Assembly (NCBI RefSeq): GCF_030269765.1 | Contig: NZ_BSTX01000005.1 | Span: forward strand, 214,554-278,553 | Direction: 5' to 3' | Length of the DNA: 64,000 nt | Origin: Actinorhabdospora filicis | GTDB taxonomy: Bacteria; Actinomycetota; Actinomycetes; Mycobacteriales; Micromonosporaceae | Shown: positions 37,285 through 45,262 of the stretch, in pieces | Layout of the letters: every line of letters starts with the position of its first letter | Numbering within the stretch: position 1 is the stretch's first letter | Notes under the pieces: model-generated | Told to the model about the DNA's origin: nothing | The model's input: only the letters and a program-made list of their open reading frames with translations | Database searches by the model: none | Translations under genes and position numbers: made by a program

Positions 37285-38771
37285 TGGAGCGGCCGGGCGA
37301 GTTCCCTTATACGCGAGGCATCTCGGCCGAGCCGAAGCCGTGGATCATGGGGCAGTACGCCGGTTTCGGGACGGCGGCCGAGTCGAACAAGCGGTTCCGG
37401 GACCTGCTCGCGGCGGGGCAGACCGGCTTCTCGGTGGCGCTGGATCTGCCCACGCAGCTGGGGATCGATTCCGATGACCCGCGCGCGGCCGGTGAGGTCG
37501 GGCGGGTGGGCGTCGCCCTCGATTCGCTGGCCGACATCGAGGTGCTGCTGGACGGGATCGATCTGACCAGGATCGGGCAGGTCCGGACGACGGCGAACTC
37601 CATCGGCTACCTCTGGGCGGCCTTGTTTCTGGCCCTGGCCGAGAAGCGCGGGACGGATCCTGCGGAGTTCGGGCTGTTCATCCAGAACGACGTGCTGAAG
37701 GAGTTCATGGCGCGCGGGACGCAGATCTTCCCGCCGGCGCCGTCCTTGAAGCTGGCCGTGGACGTCATGGAGCATCTGGCGAGGGTGGTGCCGCGGTGGG
37801 TGCCGCTGGCGATGTCCGGGTACCACATCGCCGAGGCGGGCGGGGATGCCGCGACCGAGGTGGGTTATACGTTCGCCAATGCCATCGCGTACCTGGATGA
37901 GCTGACCGCGCGGGGTGTGGGGATCGATGAGGTCGCGCCGAGTCTCTATACGTTTTTGAGTGTCGGGCTGGACTTCCTCGGCGAGGTGGGGAAGCTGCGG
38001 GCCGCCCGCCGGGTGTGGGCGCGGCTGGTGACCGAGAGGTACGGGGCGAAGGACCCGCGTTCGGCGCAGTTGCGGATCTTCGCGTTCACCGCGGGTTCGT
38101 CATTGACGGCCCAGCAGCCCATGAACAACGTGGCCCGGACCGCGATCGAAGCCCTGGCCGCTGCTTGCGGTGGGGTGCAGACGTTGCATGTGTGCGCTTA
38201 CGACGAGGCTCTGGGAGTGCCGACGTCCGAGGCGGCCACGCTTGCGTTGCGGACGCAGCAGATCGTGGCGGCGGAGACGGGGGTCGGCGATGTGGCCGAC
38301 CCCCTGGGTGGGTCGTATGAGGTGGAGGCCCGGACGGATGCGACGGAGAAGCGGATCCTGGCGGTGATGGAGGATGTGGCGGCGCGCGGGGGTGCGCTGG
38401 CGTGCATCGAGGCCGGGTATCAGGCTTCGCGGCTGGGGGATGCGGCGTACCGGCAGGCCCGGGCCGTGGAGAGTGGCGAGAAGGTCGTAATTGGGGTGAA
38501 CAGGTTCGAGAGCGAGCCGGAGCCCCTGGATGTGTTCCGGATCGATCCGGCCGCCGAGAAGGCCCAGGTTGAAGCCGTGAGGCGGGTCAGGGAAGTGCGC
38601 GATGAGGCGAAGGTGACCGCCGCGTTGGTGGCGGTGGAGGCGGCGGCCCAGGCAGGGGAGAACGTGGTGCCGGGGTGTGTGGTGGCGATGAAGGAGTACG
38701 CGACGATCGGTGAGGTCGTGACCCGGTTGCGTGGGGTGCACGGGAGCTGGGTGCCGACCGACCGGTTCTAG
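37284..38771 (+). CDS. Cobalamin-dependent acyl-CoA mutase, large subunit
   Basis: A 495-residue methylmalonyl-CoA mutase-type catalytic barrel with no B12-binding domain, so a separate small subunit is needed; none is in the window. QYAGFGTAAESNKRF, GYHIAEAGGDAATEV, AQQPMNNVARTAIEAL and DEALGVPTSEAATLALRTQQ are family motifs. The N-terminal segment of true mutases reads roughly YRxRxWTxRQYAGF. Here it is AEPKPWIMGQYAGF, without the arginines that hold a second carboxylate. A substrate other than methylmalonyl-CoA is likely. Confidence 0.9.
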   Translation: MERPGEFPYTRGISAEPKPWIMGQYAGFGTAAESNKRFRDLLAAGQTGFSVALDLPTQLGIDSDDPRAAGEVGRVGVALDSLADIEVLLDGIDLTRIGQVRTTANSIGYLWAALFLALAEKRGTDPAEFGLFIQNDVLKEFMARGTQIFPPAPSLKLAVDVMEHLARVVPRWVPLAMSGYHIAEAGGDAATEVGYTFANAIAYLDELTARGVGIDEVAPSLYTFLSVGLDFLGEVGKLRAARRVWARLVTERYGAKDPRSAQLRIFAFTAGSSLTAQQPMNNVARTAIEALAAACGGVQTLHVCAYDEALGVPTSEAATLALRTQQIVAAETGVGDVADPLGGSYEVEARTDATEKRILAVMEDVAARGGALACIEAGYQASRLGDAAYRQARAVESGEKVVIGVNRFESEPEPLDVFRIDPAAEKAQVEAVRRVREVRDEAKVTAALVAVEAAAQAGENVVPGCVVAMKEYATIGEVVTRLRGVHGSWVPTDRF

Positions 38772-38947
38772 CGCGTGAGGGTCGCCAGGAAGCCGGACCA
38801 GTTCGACTGGGAGATGGTCAGGACCGGGGTCTCGGCGAGTTTGCTGTCGCCGACCTCGACGGACCCGGCCGGACCGGTGAGGCGCATCTGCACGCAGGCC
38901 GCACCGTTTCCCTGGCTGCGACTCGACTTGCGCCACTCGGGCTTCAT
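38768..38947 (-). CDS. DUF397 protein
   Basis: A 59-residue protein starting MKPEWRKSSRSQGNGAACVQ, the typical DUF397 opening, and ending near FLATLTR. Its ATG overlaps the stop of the XRE regulator (ATGA). XRE/DUF5753-DUF397 pairs are common in actinomycetes; their role is in development or toxin-antitoxin-like control and is unproven. Confidence 0.93.
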   Translation of the reverse strand: MKPEWRKSSRSQGNGAACVQMRLTGPAGSVEVGDSKLAETPVLTISQSNWSGFLATLTR

Positions 38948-39771
38948 TTCCACTCCTCGATCGGTGTAGCCAGCCGGAACGCCTCGGCATGTGCCGACTC
39001 GTATCGACTAACGACGTGAGCATGCTCGATGTAGCGCGCGCCGTCTAGTGATTCTACGTAGACGAACGGTGAACCACCCAAACCAGACAGGCCCGGCGTG
39101 AGGATGTGGAACCCCCCGTACATGCAGGCGTGCAGCCCACCCGTAACGCGCACGTCGATGCCGTGCGTCTCCCGGAGCGCCAAAATGTGCTGAATCTGTG
39201 CGCTCTGAAGTGCGGGATCCGGGTCGAGATTGCGCAGAGCCCCGGCTCCGAGCAGGATCTCCACGCGCCGCCGCGCTCGATGCCGGAAGAACTCCTCCTG
39301 CTGGTTGGCTCGGTACGCCCGAACAGCGGCAGCCTGCTCCGGCTCGACGTCCTGCACGTCTTGGAGCCGTTCGAGGTAGTCCGGCACGAGCTGGAGAAGG
39401 CCCGGAACCAGCTCCGGCTCCCACACCTGCAAGACCTTCGCGTCGCGTAGAGCAGCTGTGTAGAGAGCCCATTCCGGATCCATGCCCGCCTGATGGGCTT
39501 CCCAGTGGCCTACTTCCTTGCCCTTCTTGCGAAGCTCGATGAGGTGGGCCGTCACGCTCTCCCCGGCGCCGTAGACCTGGCAGAGCATCACCAAGGTCGG
39601 CTGATGCGGAATGGTCGTCGCGTTCTCGATCTTGTAGATCGACGCCCGCCCCATGCCGAGAATATCGGCGACCTCGCTGACATCGAAGCCACACGCGAGC
39701 CGCATCCTCTTGAGCTCGGCGGCCAAGTGCCTACGAATTAGTGGCGCATCCCCCGGGTTGCCTATCTGCAT
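38944..39771 (-). CDS. XRE-family regulator with DUF5753
   Basis: 275 residues. The N-terminal HTH (residues about 15-70) contains CGFDVSEVADILGMGRASIY. The DUF5753 domain follows with WEPELVPGLLQLVPDYLERL, HRARRRVEILLG and GSPFVYVESLDGARYIE. It is coupled to DUF397. The intergenic region to the next rightward gene (39772-39892) is comparatively AT-rich and probably holds both promoters. Confidence 0.93.
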   Translation of the reverse strand: MQIGNPGDAPLIRRHLAAELKRMRLACGFDVSEVADILGMGRASIYKIENATTIPHQPTLVMLCQVYGAGESVTAHLIELRKKGKEVGHWEAHQAGMDPEWALYTAALRDAKVLQVWEPELVPGLLQLVPDYLERLQDVQDVEPEQAAAVRAYRANQQEEFFRHRARRRVEILLGAGALRNLDPDPALQSAQIQHILALRETHGIDVRVTGGLHACMYGGFHILTPGLSGLGGSPFVYVESLDGARYIEHAHVVSRYESAHAEAFRLATPIEEWK

Positions 39772-39892
39772 TGTCTCCTGTCCCCCTGTCTCCTAAAGCG
39801 ACGAAAAATAAGATACGGGTGTTTCGCTTGAAAGTCCAGGTCAAGCGGGCCTACCGTCCTGTGTGTACCGTCCAAACCCATCGGCGGGAGCC

Positions 39893-40069
39893 ATGACCAG
39901 ACACATTATTGCGTCGTCTCTTGCTGCCCTTTTCACGGGCGGCATCACGATAACCGCTTGGATCTACGCGGGCAATGATCACTCCGCCCCCGCAATCATC
40001 GCCGGTGTCGTGCTTTCGACACTTCTCGCGGCCCTCGTGGGTGGCGCCGTCATGATCCATCGGCTTTAA
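39893..40069 (+). CDS. Small membrane protein
   Basis: A 58-residue protein with two hydrophobic helices (residues about 5-25 and 33-55), starting MTRHIIASSLAALFTGGITI. GGGAG precedes the ATG. It overlaps the next gene at TAATG. No family is recognised. Confidence 0.6.
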   Translation: MTRHIIASSLAALFTGGITITAWIYAGNDHSAPAIIAGVVLSTLLAALVGGAVMIHRL

Positions 40070-40335
40070 TGGAGCCACTCCGCTTTCTCTCCCGGCACCG
40101 TGGCTTCCGCATGAACTTCGAAGCCCACGGCACCTGGCCGGGTCCGGTCACGGTCCACCGCATCAGCCATTCCGGCTACGTCCACCGTGCCCACATCTTC
40201 ACCGTCACACCCACCGATGACGCGAGCTACCTCATCACGCCCAACCCGGACGCGCCCTACGTCGTCCCAGCGTGGGAAGCCGACGCCATCGCCCTCGCCA
40301 TGCTCATCGCCCAGATCCGCGCACAACTTCCCTGA
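40069..40335 (+). CDS. Hypothetical protein
   Basis: An 88-residue soluble protein. Its middle VHRAHIFTVTPTDDASYLIT and the C-terminal DAIALAMLIAQIRAQLP suggest a small alpha/beta domain. It is coupled to the preceding membrane-protein gene through TAATG. Function unknown. Confidence 0.62.
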   Translation: MEPLRFLSRHRGFRMNFEAHGTWPGPVTVHRISHSGYVHRAHIFTVTPTDDASYLITPNPDAPYVVPAWEADAIALAMLIAQIRAQLP

Positions 40336-40408
40336 CAAAGAAACGGCAGCCAACCCGACGTCCTCAGAAAACCCGGGTGGCTGCCTTGACAGAGAGGCGT
40401 TATCTCTC

Positions 40409-40660
40409 ATGCCGTTCGAAACGCTAGCACCGATCCTCGGCTACACCCTCCTCGGCGCGATACCTCTCGTAGCCGGATGGACCTACCTCGTGTCCCTCGC
40501 CCACGAGCACGACCTCACGCTCTTCGGCGCCTGCCGCTGCTTCGCGTGCCTCCTCGCCTACAAACTCGACCGCCACCACGGCCGCCACCGGCTCGAAGAC
40601 CTCTACAGCCGACAGCGCCACATCCGCGCCGACTTCCACACCCTCACCCCCGAGAGCTGA
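40409..40660 (+). CDS. Small membrane-anchored hypothetical protein
   Basis: 83 residues. The helix at about 5-30 (LAPILGYTLLGAIPLVAGWT) is followed by a histidine- and cysteine-bearing segment (GACRCFACLLAYKLDRHHGR) and a charged tail. A GAGAGG site precedes the ATG. It follows the 40069 gene in the same direction. Function unknown. Confidence 0.6.
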   Translation: MPFETLAPILGYTLLGAIPLVAGWTYLVSLAHEHDLTLFGACRCFACLLAYKLDRHHGRHRLEDLYSRQRHIRADFHTLTPES

Positions 40661-40740
40661 GGTGAATCCTTTCCGCCCCCACCCCGCTCTTATGATCGTT
40701 CCCGGCACGCCCGCCGGGCCGAACCCGGAGGTCTTCGCAC

Positions 40741-40848
40741 ATGTCCACCCCCGTCATCGTCGCCGCCATCGTCGTCGTGGCCCTGCTCATCTGCGTCTGC
40801 ACGGTCACCCTGCTGCGCCGCCGCAAGGCCAAGGCCACCCGTGGCTAG
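40741..40848 (+). CDS. Very small membrane protein upstream of ECF sigma gene
   Basis: A 35-residue peptide: MSTPVIVAAIVVVALLICVC then a basic tail with LLRRRKAKATRG. It has one transmembrane helix. It overlaps the sigma-factor start by eight bases, so it may couple or tune sigma synthesis. The ribosome site is GGAGG 8 bp before the ATG. Confidence 0.55.
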   Translation: MSTPVIVAAIVVVALLICVCTVTLLRRRKAKATRG

Positions 40849-41404
40849 CACCGCCACCTCCTGGCCGGCGGAGGCCACCGTCGAGGCAGCCAAAGACGGG
40901 GACGTCGAGTCCATCGCCGAACTCATCCGCGCCTCCCACCCCCACGTCCGGCGCTTCGCGCACGCCCTGTGCGCCACCCCCCAGGACGCCGAGGACGCCG
41001 CCCAGGAAGCGCTGATCATCCTGTACCGCAAGATCGGGATGCTGCGCGCCTCAAAGGCCCTGGCCTCCTGGCTGTTCCGGATCGTCCGGCACGAATGCCT
41101 GCGGCTCTTCCGTCCGGGCGCACTCACCATGACCATGACCATGACCATGACCGAACCGGAACCGGTGGTGGCGCGCTCCGTCGAGGAGGAGGTCCTCACC
41201 CGCCTGGACGCCGCCGAGGTCGCCCGCGCGATCGCCGCGCTGCCCACCGAACAGCGTGAGGTGCTGATCCTGCGCGACGTCCGGGGACTCAGCGGCGCCG
41301 CCACCGCCGAGGCGCTGGCCCTGTCCCTCCCCGCGATGAAATCGCGGCTCCACCGGGCCCGCAGCGCCCTCCAAGGAGCCATCGGACCCAAGGAGATCCT
41401 CTAA
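40841..41404 (+). CDS. ECF-family RNA polymerase sigma factor
   Basis: 187 residues. The sigma-2 region is FAHALCATPQDAEDAAQEAL with YRKI and LASWLFRIVRHECLR. The sigma-4 region is ALPTEQREVLILRDVRGLSG with a C-terminal HTH. Between them is a linker encoded by a hexanucleotide repeat (TMTMTMTM). The start is GTG. The next gene, a small cysteine-bearing membrane protein, overlaps its stop by one base (TAATG) and may be its regulator (inference). Confidence 0.93.
   Translation: MASTATSWPAEATVEAAKDGDVESIAELIRASHPHVRRFAHALCATPQDAEDAAQEALIILYRKIGMLRASKALASWLFRIVRHECLRLFRPGALTMTMTMTMTEPEPVVARSVEEEVLTRLDAAEVARAIAALPTEQREVLILRDVRGLSGAATAEALALSLPAMKSRLHRARSALQGAIGPKEIL
41126..41149. repeat. In-frame (ACCATG)x4 microsatellite inside sigma gene
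   Basis: Four exact ACCATG copies encode alternating Thr-Met in the linker between sigma-2 and sigma-4. Unit number can change without shifting the frame. Confidence 0.92.
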
Positions 41405-41655
41405 TGGCCGAACGCGACTTCTCCAGCAAGACCCTCGCCGGGCACATCCTGAAGGGCGTCCTCGGGTTCGGCTCGCTCATCGGGGCCTTCGCCCTCATGC
41501 CCTTCGTGGGCCTGTGGTCGCTGCTACTTCTCCCACTCGGCGTGGTCGCCCTGAAGGGCTGCCCGATGTGCTGGACCCTCGGGCTCATCGCGACCATCTC
41601 GCGCGGCCGCCTCAAGCGCCAGTGCGACGACGACGGCGTCTGCCACCTGGTCTAG
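41404..41655 (+). CDS. Small membrane protein coupled to the ECF sigma factor
   Basis: 83 residues with one long or two short hydrophobic helices (GVLGFGSLIGAFALMPFVGL and LLLLPLGVVALKG). Cysteines lie in KGCPMCW and near the C-terminus (RQCDDDGVCHLV). It may be a membrane redox- or stress-sensing partner of the sigma factor, but it lacks the zinc-binding anti-sigma HxxxCxxC motif. Loosely like DUF2892 proteins. Confidence 0.7.
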   Translation: MAERDFSSKTLAGHILKGVLGFGSLIGAFALMPFVGLWSLLLLPLGVVALKGCPMCWTLGLIATISRGRLKRQCDDDGVCHLV

Positions 41656-41812
41656 CAGCCGACTGCCAACCCCCAGATCCTCCGGACGCGGCATGCGACG
41701 CCGGTCGGACACCCGGTTCCTCGCCTGGAACGTGGGTTCCCGGCCCACGCGCGCCGATCGGCCGCGCGCCGCCGAGCTTTTCCCTAGCGGCGGGATCGCG
41801 TCCGGAAGTTGC

Positions 41813-41848
41813 GGGAAGCCCGTGGCACACCTGGGTCACGGGCTTCCC
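41813..41848 (+). terminator. Hairpin terminator
   Basis: A perfect 12-bp stem (GGGAAGCCCGTG with CACGGGCTTCCC) and 12-base loop lie between the sigma operon and the convergent 41893 gene. Confidence 0.75.
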
Positions 41849-41892
41849 CGCGACACGGCTCCGTACAAGCGGTACGGCGAGCCGGTGGGCGC

Positions 41893-42102
41893 CTAGGCGG
41901 GCTTCAGCCGTCCCGCCGGGCTCAGGTAGTCGCTCTTCGAGTACAGCCGGACCCCGAGCTCGGTCAGCATCCGCGCCGCCTCGATGCGGTCCGCGCACGG
42001 AAACCCCTCCGCGCACCCCGCCTTGCAGCGCATGAAACCGCCGGTGTGATCGTGGGCGGCGTACTTGGCACGCCATGAGGGGATCGGATCGGGGTTCTTC
42101 AT
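41893..42102 (-). CDS. Small cysteine-containing hypothetical protein
   Basis: 69 residues from the chosen ATG: MKNPDPIPSWRAKYAAHDHT, then MRCKAGCAEGFPCADR with three cysteines, and a conserved-looking C-terminus LGVRLYSKSDYLSPAGRLKP. Two other in-frame ATGs lie up to 27 bp upstream; the AGGGAG site fits this one. It is possibly metal-binding, with no recognised function. Confidence 0.62.
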   Translation of the reverse strand: MKNPDPIPSWRAKYAAHDHTGGFMRCKAGCAEGFPCADRIEAARMLTELGVRLYSKSDYLSPAGRLKPA

Positions 42103-42209
42103 GGGGACCATCTCCCTGGCAGTCATGCGGGGGCATCGTCGCTCCCAGTCATATAACCGCCGGGCTTTCCGGACGTGACGCACATGGAGTGCGGGACGAC
42201 CCGAAAGGG

Positions 42210-42914
42210 TTACACGTCCGCTATGGCCAGCAGGCTCTGCCCGAACGGCGGCGCCATCAGCCGCTCCGAGGCGCGCACGGCCGGCACGATCAGCCGGTCG
42301 TAGGTCCGCAGCGCCAGCGAATCCCTCGGCACGCCTCGCAGCAGCCGCATCATGAGCAGCCAGGCGAAGAACCCCGCCCAGTTCACGTGCTTCAGGACGC
42401 GCGGGCGCAACCCGGCGTCCTCGAAAGCCTTGCGCAGGCTCGCCCGGCGGTAGCGCCGGACGTGCCCGACGGCCCGGTCGAAGTCGCTCATCAGCAGCGG
42501 GAACGCCGGCACGAACACGATCACCGCACCACCGGGCCGGACCATGGCCGCCATCGAGCGCAGGGCCGCCACATCGTCCGGGATGTGCTCCAGCACGTTG
42601 TACGCGACCGCCGAGGAAAACCCGCCGTCCAGAGTGGACGGAAGAAGAAGTTTGCGGACGCGTACCCGTGAATCCCCGGCGAACCGCTCCTTCAGGAACG
42701 CCACCCGCGACTCGTCGGCGTCGGTCGCGGTGAAGCTGCGCGCGTGCGGGAGCCATTCGGCGGCGTAGTCGCCGTGACCCGAGCCGATCTCCACCGGTTC
42801 GTCCCCGAGGGCGTCGAGAGCCAGCGAGACGAGCCAGGCACGGTAATGTGAGGCCGCGCCGACATCCTCCAGGATGCGCGATTGAAGACGCGTGTCTCCG
42901 GTGATGTCGCCCAT
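42210..42914 (-). CDS. Class I SAM-dependent methyltransferase
   Basis: 234 residues. Motif I is VEIGSGHGDYAAEWL; the acidic loop is FTATDADESRVAFL; AYNVLEHIPDDVAAL is motif II; VRPGGAVIVFVPAF follows. The C-terminal part has a hydrophobic helix (WAGFFAWLLMMRLLRG), often seen in glycan or lipid methyltransferases. It overlaps no gene but is divergent, 33 bp away, from a family 2 glycosyltransferase. The two may act on the same glycolipid. Confidence 0.9.
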   Translation of the reverse strand: MGDITGDTRLQSRILEDVGAASHYRAWLVSLALDALGDEPVEIGSGHGDYAAEWLPHARSFTATDADESRVAFLKERFAGDSRVRVRKLLLPSTLDGGFSSAVAYNVLEHIPDDVAALRSMAAMVRPGGAVIVFVPAFPLLMSDFDRAVGHVRRYRRASLRKAFEDAGLRPRVLKHVNWAGFFAWLLMMRLLRGVPRDSLALRTYDRLIVPAVRASERLMAPPFGQSLLAIADV

Positions 42915-42947
42915 TGCCGCACCGTAACACCGCCGGGGGCCAACGCC

Positions 42948-43652
42948 GTGAAGCTGTCGATCCTGATGCCCGTCTTCAACGAGGAGGAGCGGCTCGAACG
43001 CGCGCTCGACGCCGCCCTCAAGGTCGAGTACCCGTGCGAGATCGAGCTGATCGTCGTCGACGACGGCAGCCGCGACCGCACCGCCGAGATCCTGGCCAAC
43101 TACGCCGACGATCGGGTCAACCCGCTACGGCATCCCCGCAACCGGGGTAAGGGCGCCGCCATCCGGACCGCGGCGAACAAGGCCACCGGGGACTATCTGA
43201 TCATCCTCGACGCGGACCTGGAGTACGACCCAGCCGACATTCCCACGCTTCTGACGCCCGTCCTCGACGGCCGCGCCGAGGTCGTCTTCGGCAACCGCAC
43301 TTTCGGCAGCCACAGCTCCTACTCCTTCTGGTACGTGATGGGCAACAAGGCGATCACGACGGCCGCCAATGTCCTGTACAACTGCTATCTCTCCGACCTG
43401 GAGACCTGCTTCAAGCTCATGCCCCTGCCGCTGTACCGGTCCCTGCGGATCGCCTCGCACGGCTTCGGCATGGAGGCCGAGGTCACCGCGAAGCTGCTCC
43501 AGCGCGGCATCCGCCCGTACGAGGTCCCGGTGTCGTACCGGGCCCGCACGCGCGAGGAGGGCAAGAAGATCACCTGGAAGGACGGGGTGGAGGCGCTCTG
43601 GATCCTCGGCCGCGAGCGGGTCACCGCGCGAAGGCCCCGATCCGCGCGCTGA
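42948..43652 (+). CDS. Family 2 glycosyltransferase, dolichyl-phosphate mannose synthase-like
   Basis: A 234-residue GT-A enzyme. It has LSILMPVFNEEERLERALDA, IVVDDGSRDRTAEIL, NRGKGAAIR, DYLIILDADLEYDPADI (the DxD motif) and SDLETCFKLMP, the pattern of polyprenyl-phosphate glycosyltransferases. There is no C-terminal membrane helix. The start is the GTG at MKLSILMP. Its end overlaps the convergent transketolase subunit by 32 bp. Confidence 0.92.
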   Translation: MKLSILMPVFNEEERLERALDAALKVEYPCEIELIVVDDGSRDRTAEILANYADDRVNPLRHPRNRGKGAAIRTAANKATGDYLIILDADLEYDPADIPTLLTPVLDGRAEVVFGNRTFGSHSSYSFWYVMGNKAITTAANVLYNCYLSDLETCFKLMPLPLYRSLRIASHGFGMEAEVTAKLLQRGIRPYEVPVSYRARTREEGKKITWKDGVEALWILGRERVTARRPRSAR

Positions 43653-44526
43653 GGGACGCCGCGTCCAGGCCGTGGTGCCGGTCGTGGTCGGCGGCCGAGC
43701 CGTAGAGGTGCAGGTCGACGCGCTTGACACCGATCGACAGCAGCCGGTGCGGACGGTCCGCCAGGGCCTCCGACAGCACGTGCGCGGAGGTGCCCTCGTG
43801 GTACGGCTCGACGATCACCACGTCCCGCCCGGCCATGGCCCGCAGTCCCTCGGTGTCGAAGGGCCGGACGGTGTTGGCGTAGGCGACCCGCCAGCCGGTG
43901 CCCTCGGCCGCCGCCAGCACGGCGTCCAGAGTGGACCCGACGGCGATGACGAGCGGCCCGTCCCCGTCTTTGACCGGCAGGAGCTTGCCGCCGGTCTCGC
44001 GCGGGACGCCGTTGGCGGCGATCGACAGTCGCATGTAGACGCGGTCGTCGGTGGCGGCCGCCTCCCGCAGCGGTCCCTCGACCTCGCCGGGATGCCCCGG
44101 CACGTGCACGATCCACTCGCCGGGCAGGTTGTCGAACAGCGACACGTCCGCCGGTGAGAAGTGCGTGTACCCGGCCGCGGCCCGGTCGTAGGACGCCCCG
44201 ATGCTCACCAGGATCCCGCCCACGCCCTGGTGCTCGAAGTCGAGCTTGATCTGCTCGTAGGCGCGCTCCACCAGGAACGGCGCGTAGGAGTGCACGATCG
44301 GGCGCAGCCCGGCGATGGCCAGGCCGCCGCCCGTCCCCACCATCAGCGCCTCGCGGATGCCGACGTTGATCACCCGGTCCGGATGCGCCTTCGCGGCCCG
44401 CACGACCTGCGGGACCCCGGAGGAGATGTCGGCCAGTACCAGCGCCACGCGCGGGTTCTCGTCGATGAGCGCGGCGGTGGTGTCCAAGAAGACGTCCCGC
44501 ATGGCGCGGGTTGCCGTGGTGGTCAT
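43621..44526 (-). CDS. Transketolase, C-terminal subunit (split type)
   Basis: A 301-residue pyrimidine-binding plus C-terminal domain: RVALVLADISSG, RVINVGIREALMVGTGGGLA with the ThDP-activating glutamate, SYAPFLVERAYEQIKLD and a VIVEPYHEGTSA C-terminal domain. It needs the N-terminal subunit encoded just upstream, with one base between the stop and the ATG. Split transketolases feed sugar or amino-shikimate-like pathways; which one is unclear here. Confidence 0.93.
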   Translation of the reverse strand: MTTTATRAMRDVFLDTTAALIDENPRVALVLADISSGVPQVVRAAKAHPDRVINVGIREALMVGTGGGLAIAGLRPIVHSYAPFLVERAYEQIKLDFEHQGVGGILVSIGASYDRAAAGYTHFSPADVSLFDNLPGEWIVHVPGHPGEVEGPLREAAATDDRVYMRLSIAANGVPRETGGKLLPVKDGDGPLVIAVGSTLDAVLAAAEGTGWRVAYANTVRPFDTEGLRAMAGRDVVIVEPYHEGTSAHVLSEALADRPHRLLSIGVKRVDLHLYGSAADHDRHHGLDAASLSARIGAFAR

Positions 44527-44527
44527 G

Positions 44528-45208
44528 TCAGATCCTCGAAGTCGCGCGGGCGATGACGACGTGCGGGTGGCGCCCGTCGTGGGCGCGGACGGCCTTCTCG
44601 ATGGCGTCGTGGTCGCGTCCGTCGGTGTCGGTGGCGGTCCAGCCGTGGGCGGTGAAGCGGGAGGCGATGCCACCGGGCCAGCCGTGGCTGGCGGAGTCGT
44701 TGTCCAGCACGATCACGGTCAGCGCGCCCAGCGAGGTCGCCCCCGCGTAGGCGATGGCCTCGTGGTTGGAGCCCTCGTCGAGCTCGGCGTCGCCGATGAG
44801 CACGTACAGGTGCGCGTCGACGCCCTGGGCGCGCAGCCCGAGGGCGGTCCCGACGGCCAGCGGCAGTCCGTGCCCGAGCGACCCGGCGGAGATCTCCGCG
44901 CCGGGCACGAGCGTGCGGTCGGGGTGGGTGCCCAGGCGCGAGTCCGGGCCGAAGGCGGTGTCCATCCACTCGGCCGGGATGAAGCCCTTGGCGGTCAGCA
45001 CCGAGTAGAAGGCGTGCGCGTTATGGCCCTTGGACAGGTAGAACCGGTCGCGGGCGATGTCGTCGGCGGTGGCGGGCGTCACGTCCAGGATCCGGTCGTA
45101 GAGCGTCCAGATCACGTCGAGGGTGGAGTCCTCGGGACCGTACAGGGGGTCGACGGCCCGCCGCATGAGCGGCAGGAGGTCGTCATAGGTGTACGGAGCT
45201 GCGGTCAT
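44528..45208 (-). CDS. Transketolase, N-terminal subunit (split type)
   Basis: 226 residues with the ThDP pyrophosphate-binding half: DRFYLSKGHNAHAFYSVL, AGSLGHGLPLAVGTALGL and the metal motif GDAELDEGSNHEAIAYAGA with a downstream VLDNDS. It pairs with the 43621 gene. The promoter region contains a SoxR-like box shared with the divergent MerR-type regulator. Confidence 0.93.
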   Translation of the reverse strand: MTAAPYTYDDLLPLMRRAVDPLYGPEDSTLDVIWTLYDRILDVTPATADDIARDRFYLSKGHNAHAFYSVLTAKGFIPAEWMDTAFGPDSRLGTHPDRTLVPGAEISAGSLGHGLPLAVGTALGLRAQGVDAHLYVLIGDAELDEGSNHEAIAYAGATSLGALTVIVLDNDSASHGWPGGIASRFTAHGWTATDTDGRDHDAIEKAVRAHDGRHPHVVIARATSRI

Positions 45209-45223
45209 TGGTTAATCTTTCAA

Positions 45224-45241
45224 CTTGAAGTTAACTTGAAG
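45224..45241. promoter_or_regulatory. SoxR-type operator
   Basis: CTTGAAGTTAACTTGAAG has the AAGTTAACTT core of the known SoxR box CCTCAAGTTAACTTGAGG. It lies in the 54-bp gap between transketolase and soxR-like starts, positioned to control both. Confidence 0.72.
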
Positions 45242-45262
45242 TCAAGTCCTCCGGGAGGATTC

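Noticed and set aside
38768..39771. XRE-DUF397 pair as a new toxin-antitoxin system
   Set aside because: This pair is very common in actinomycetes and nothing here departs from the usual form.
41404..41655. Small membrane protein as a ZAS-type anti-sigma factor
   Set aside because: The HxxxCxxC motif is absent; the CPMC cysteines are placed differently.
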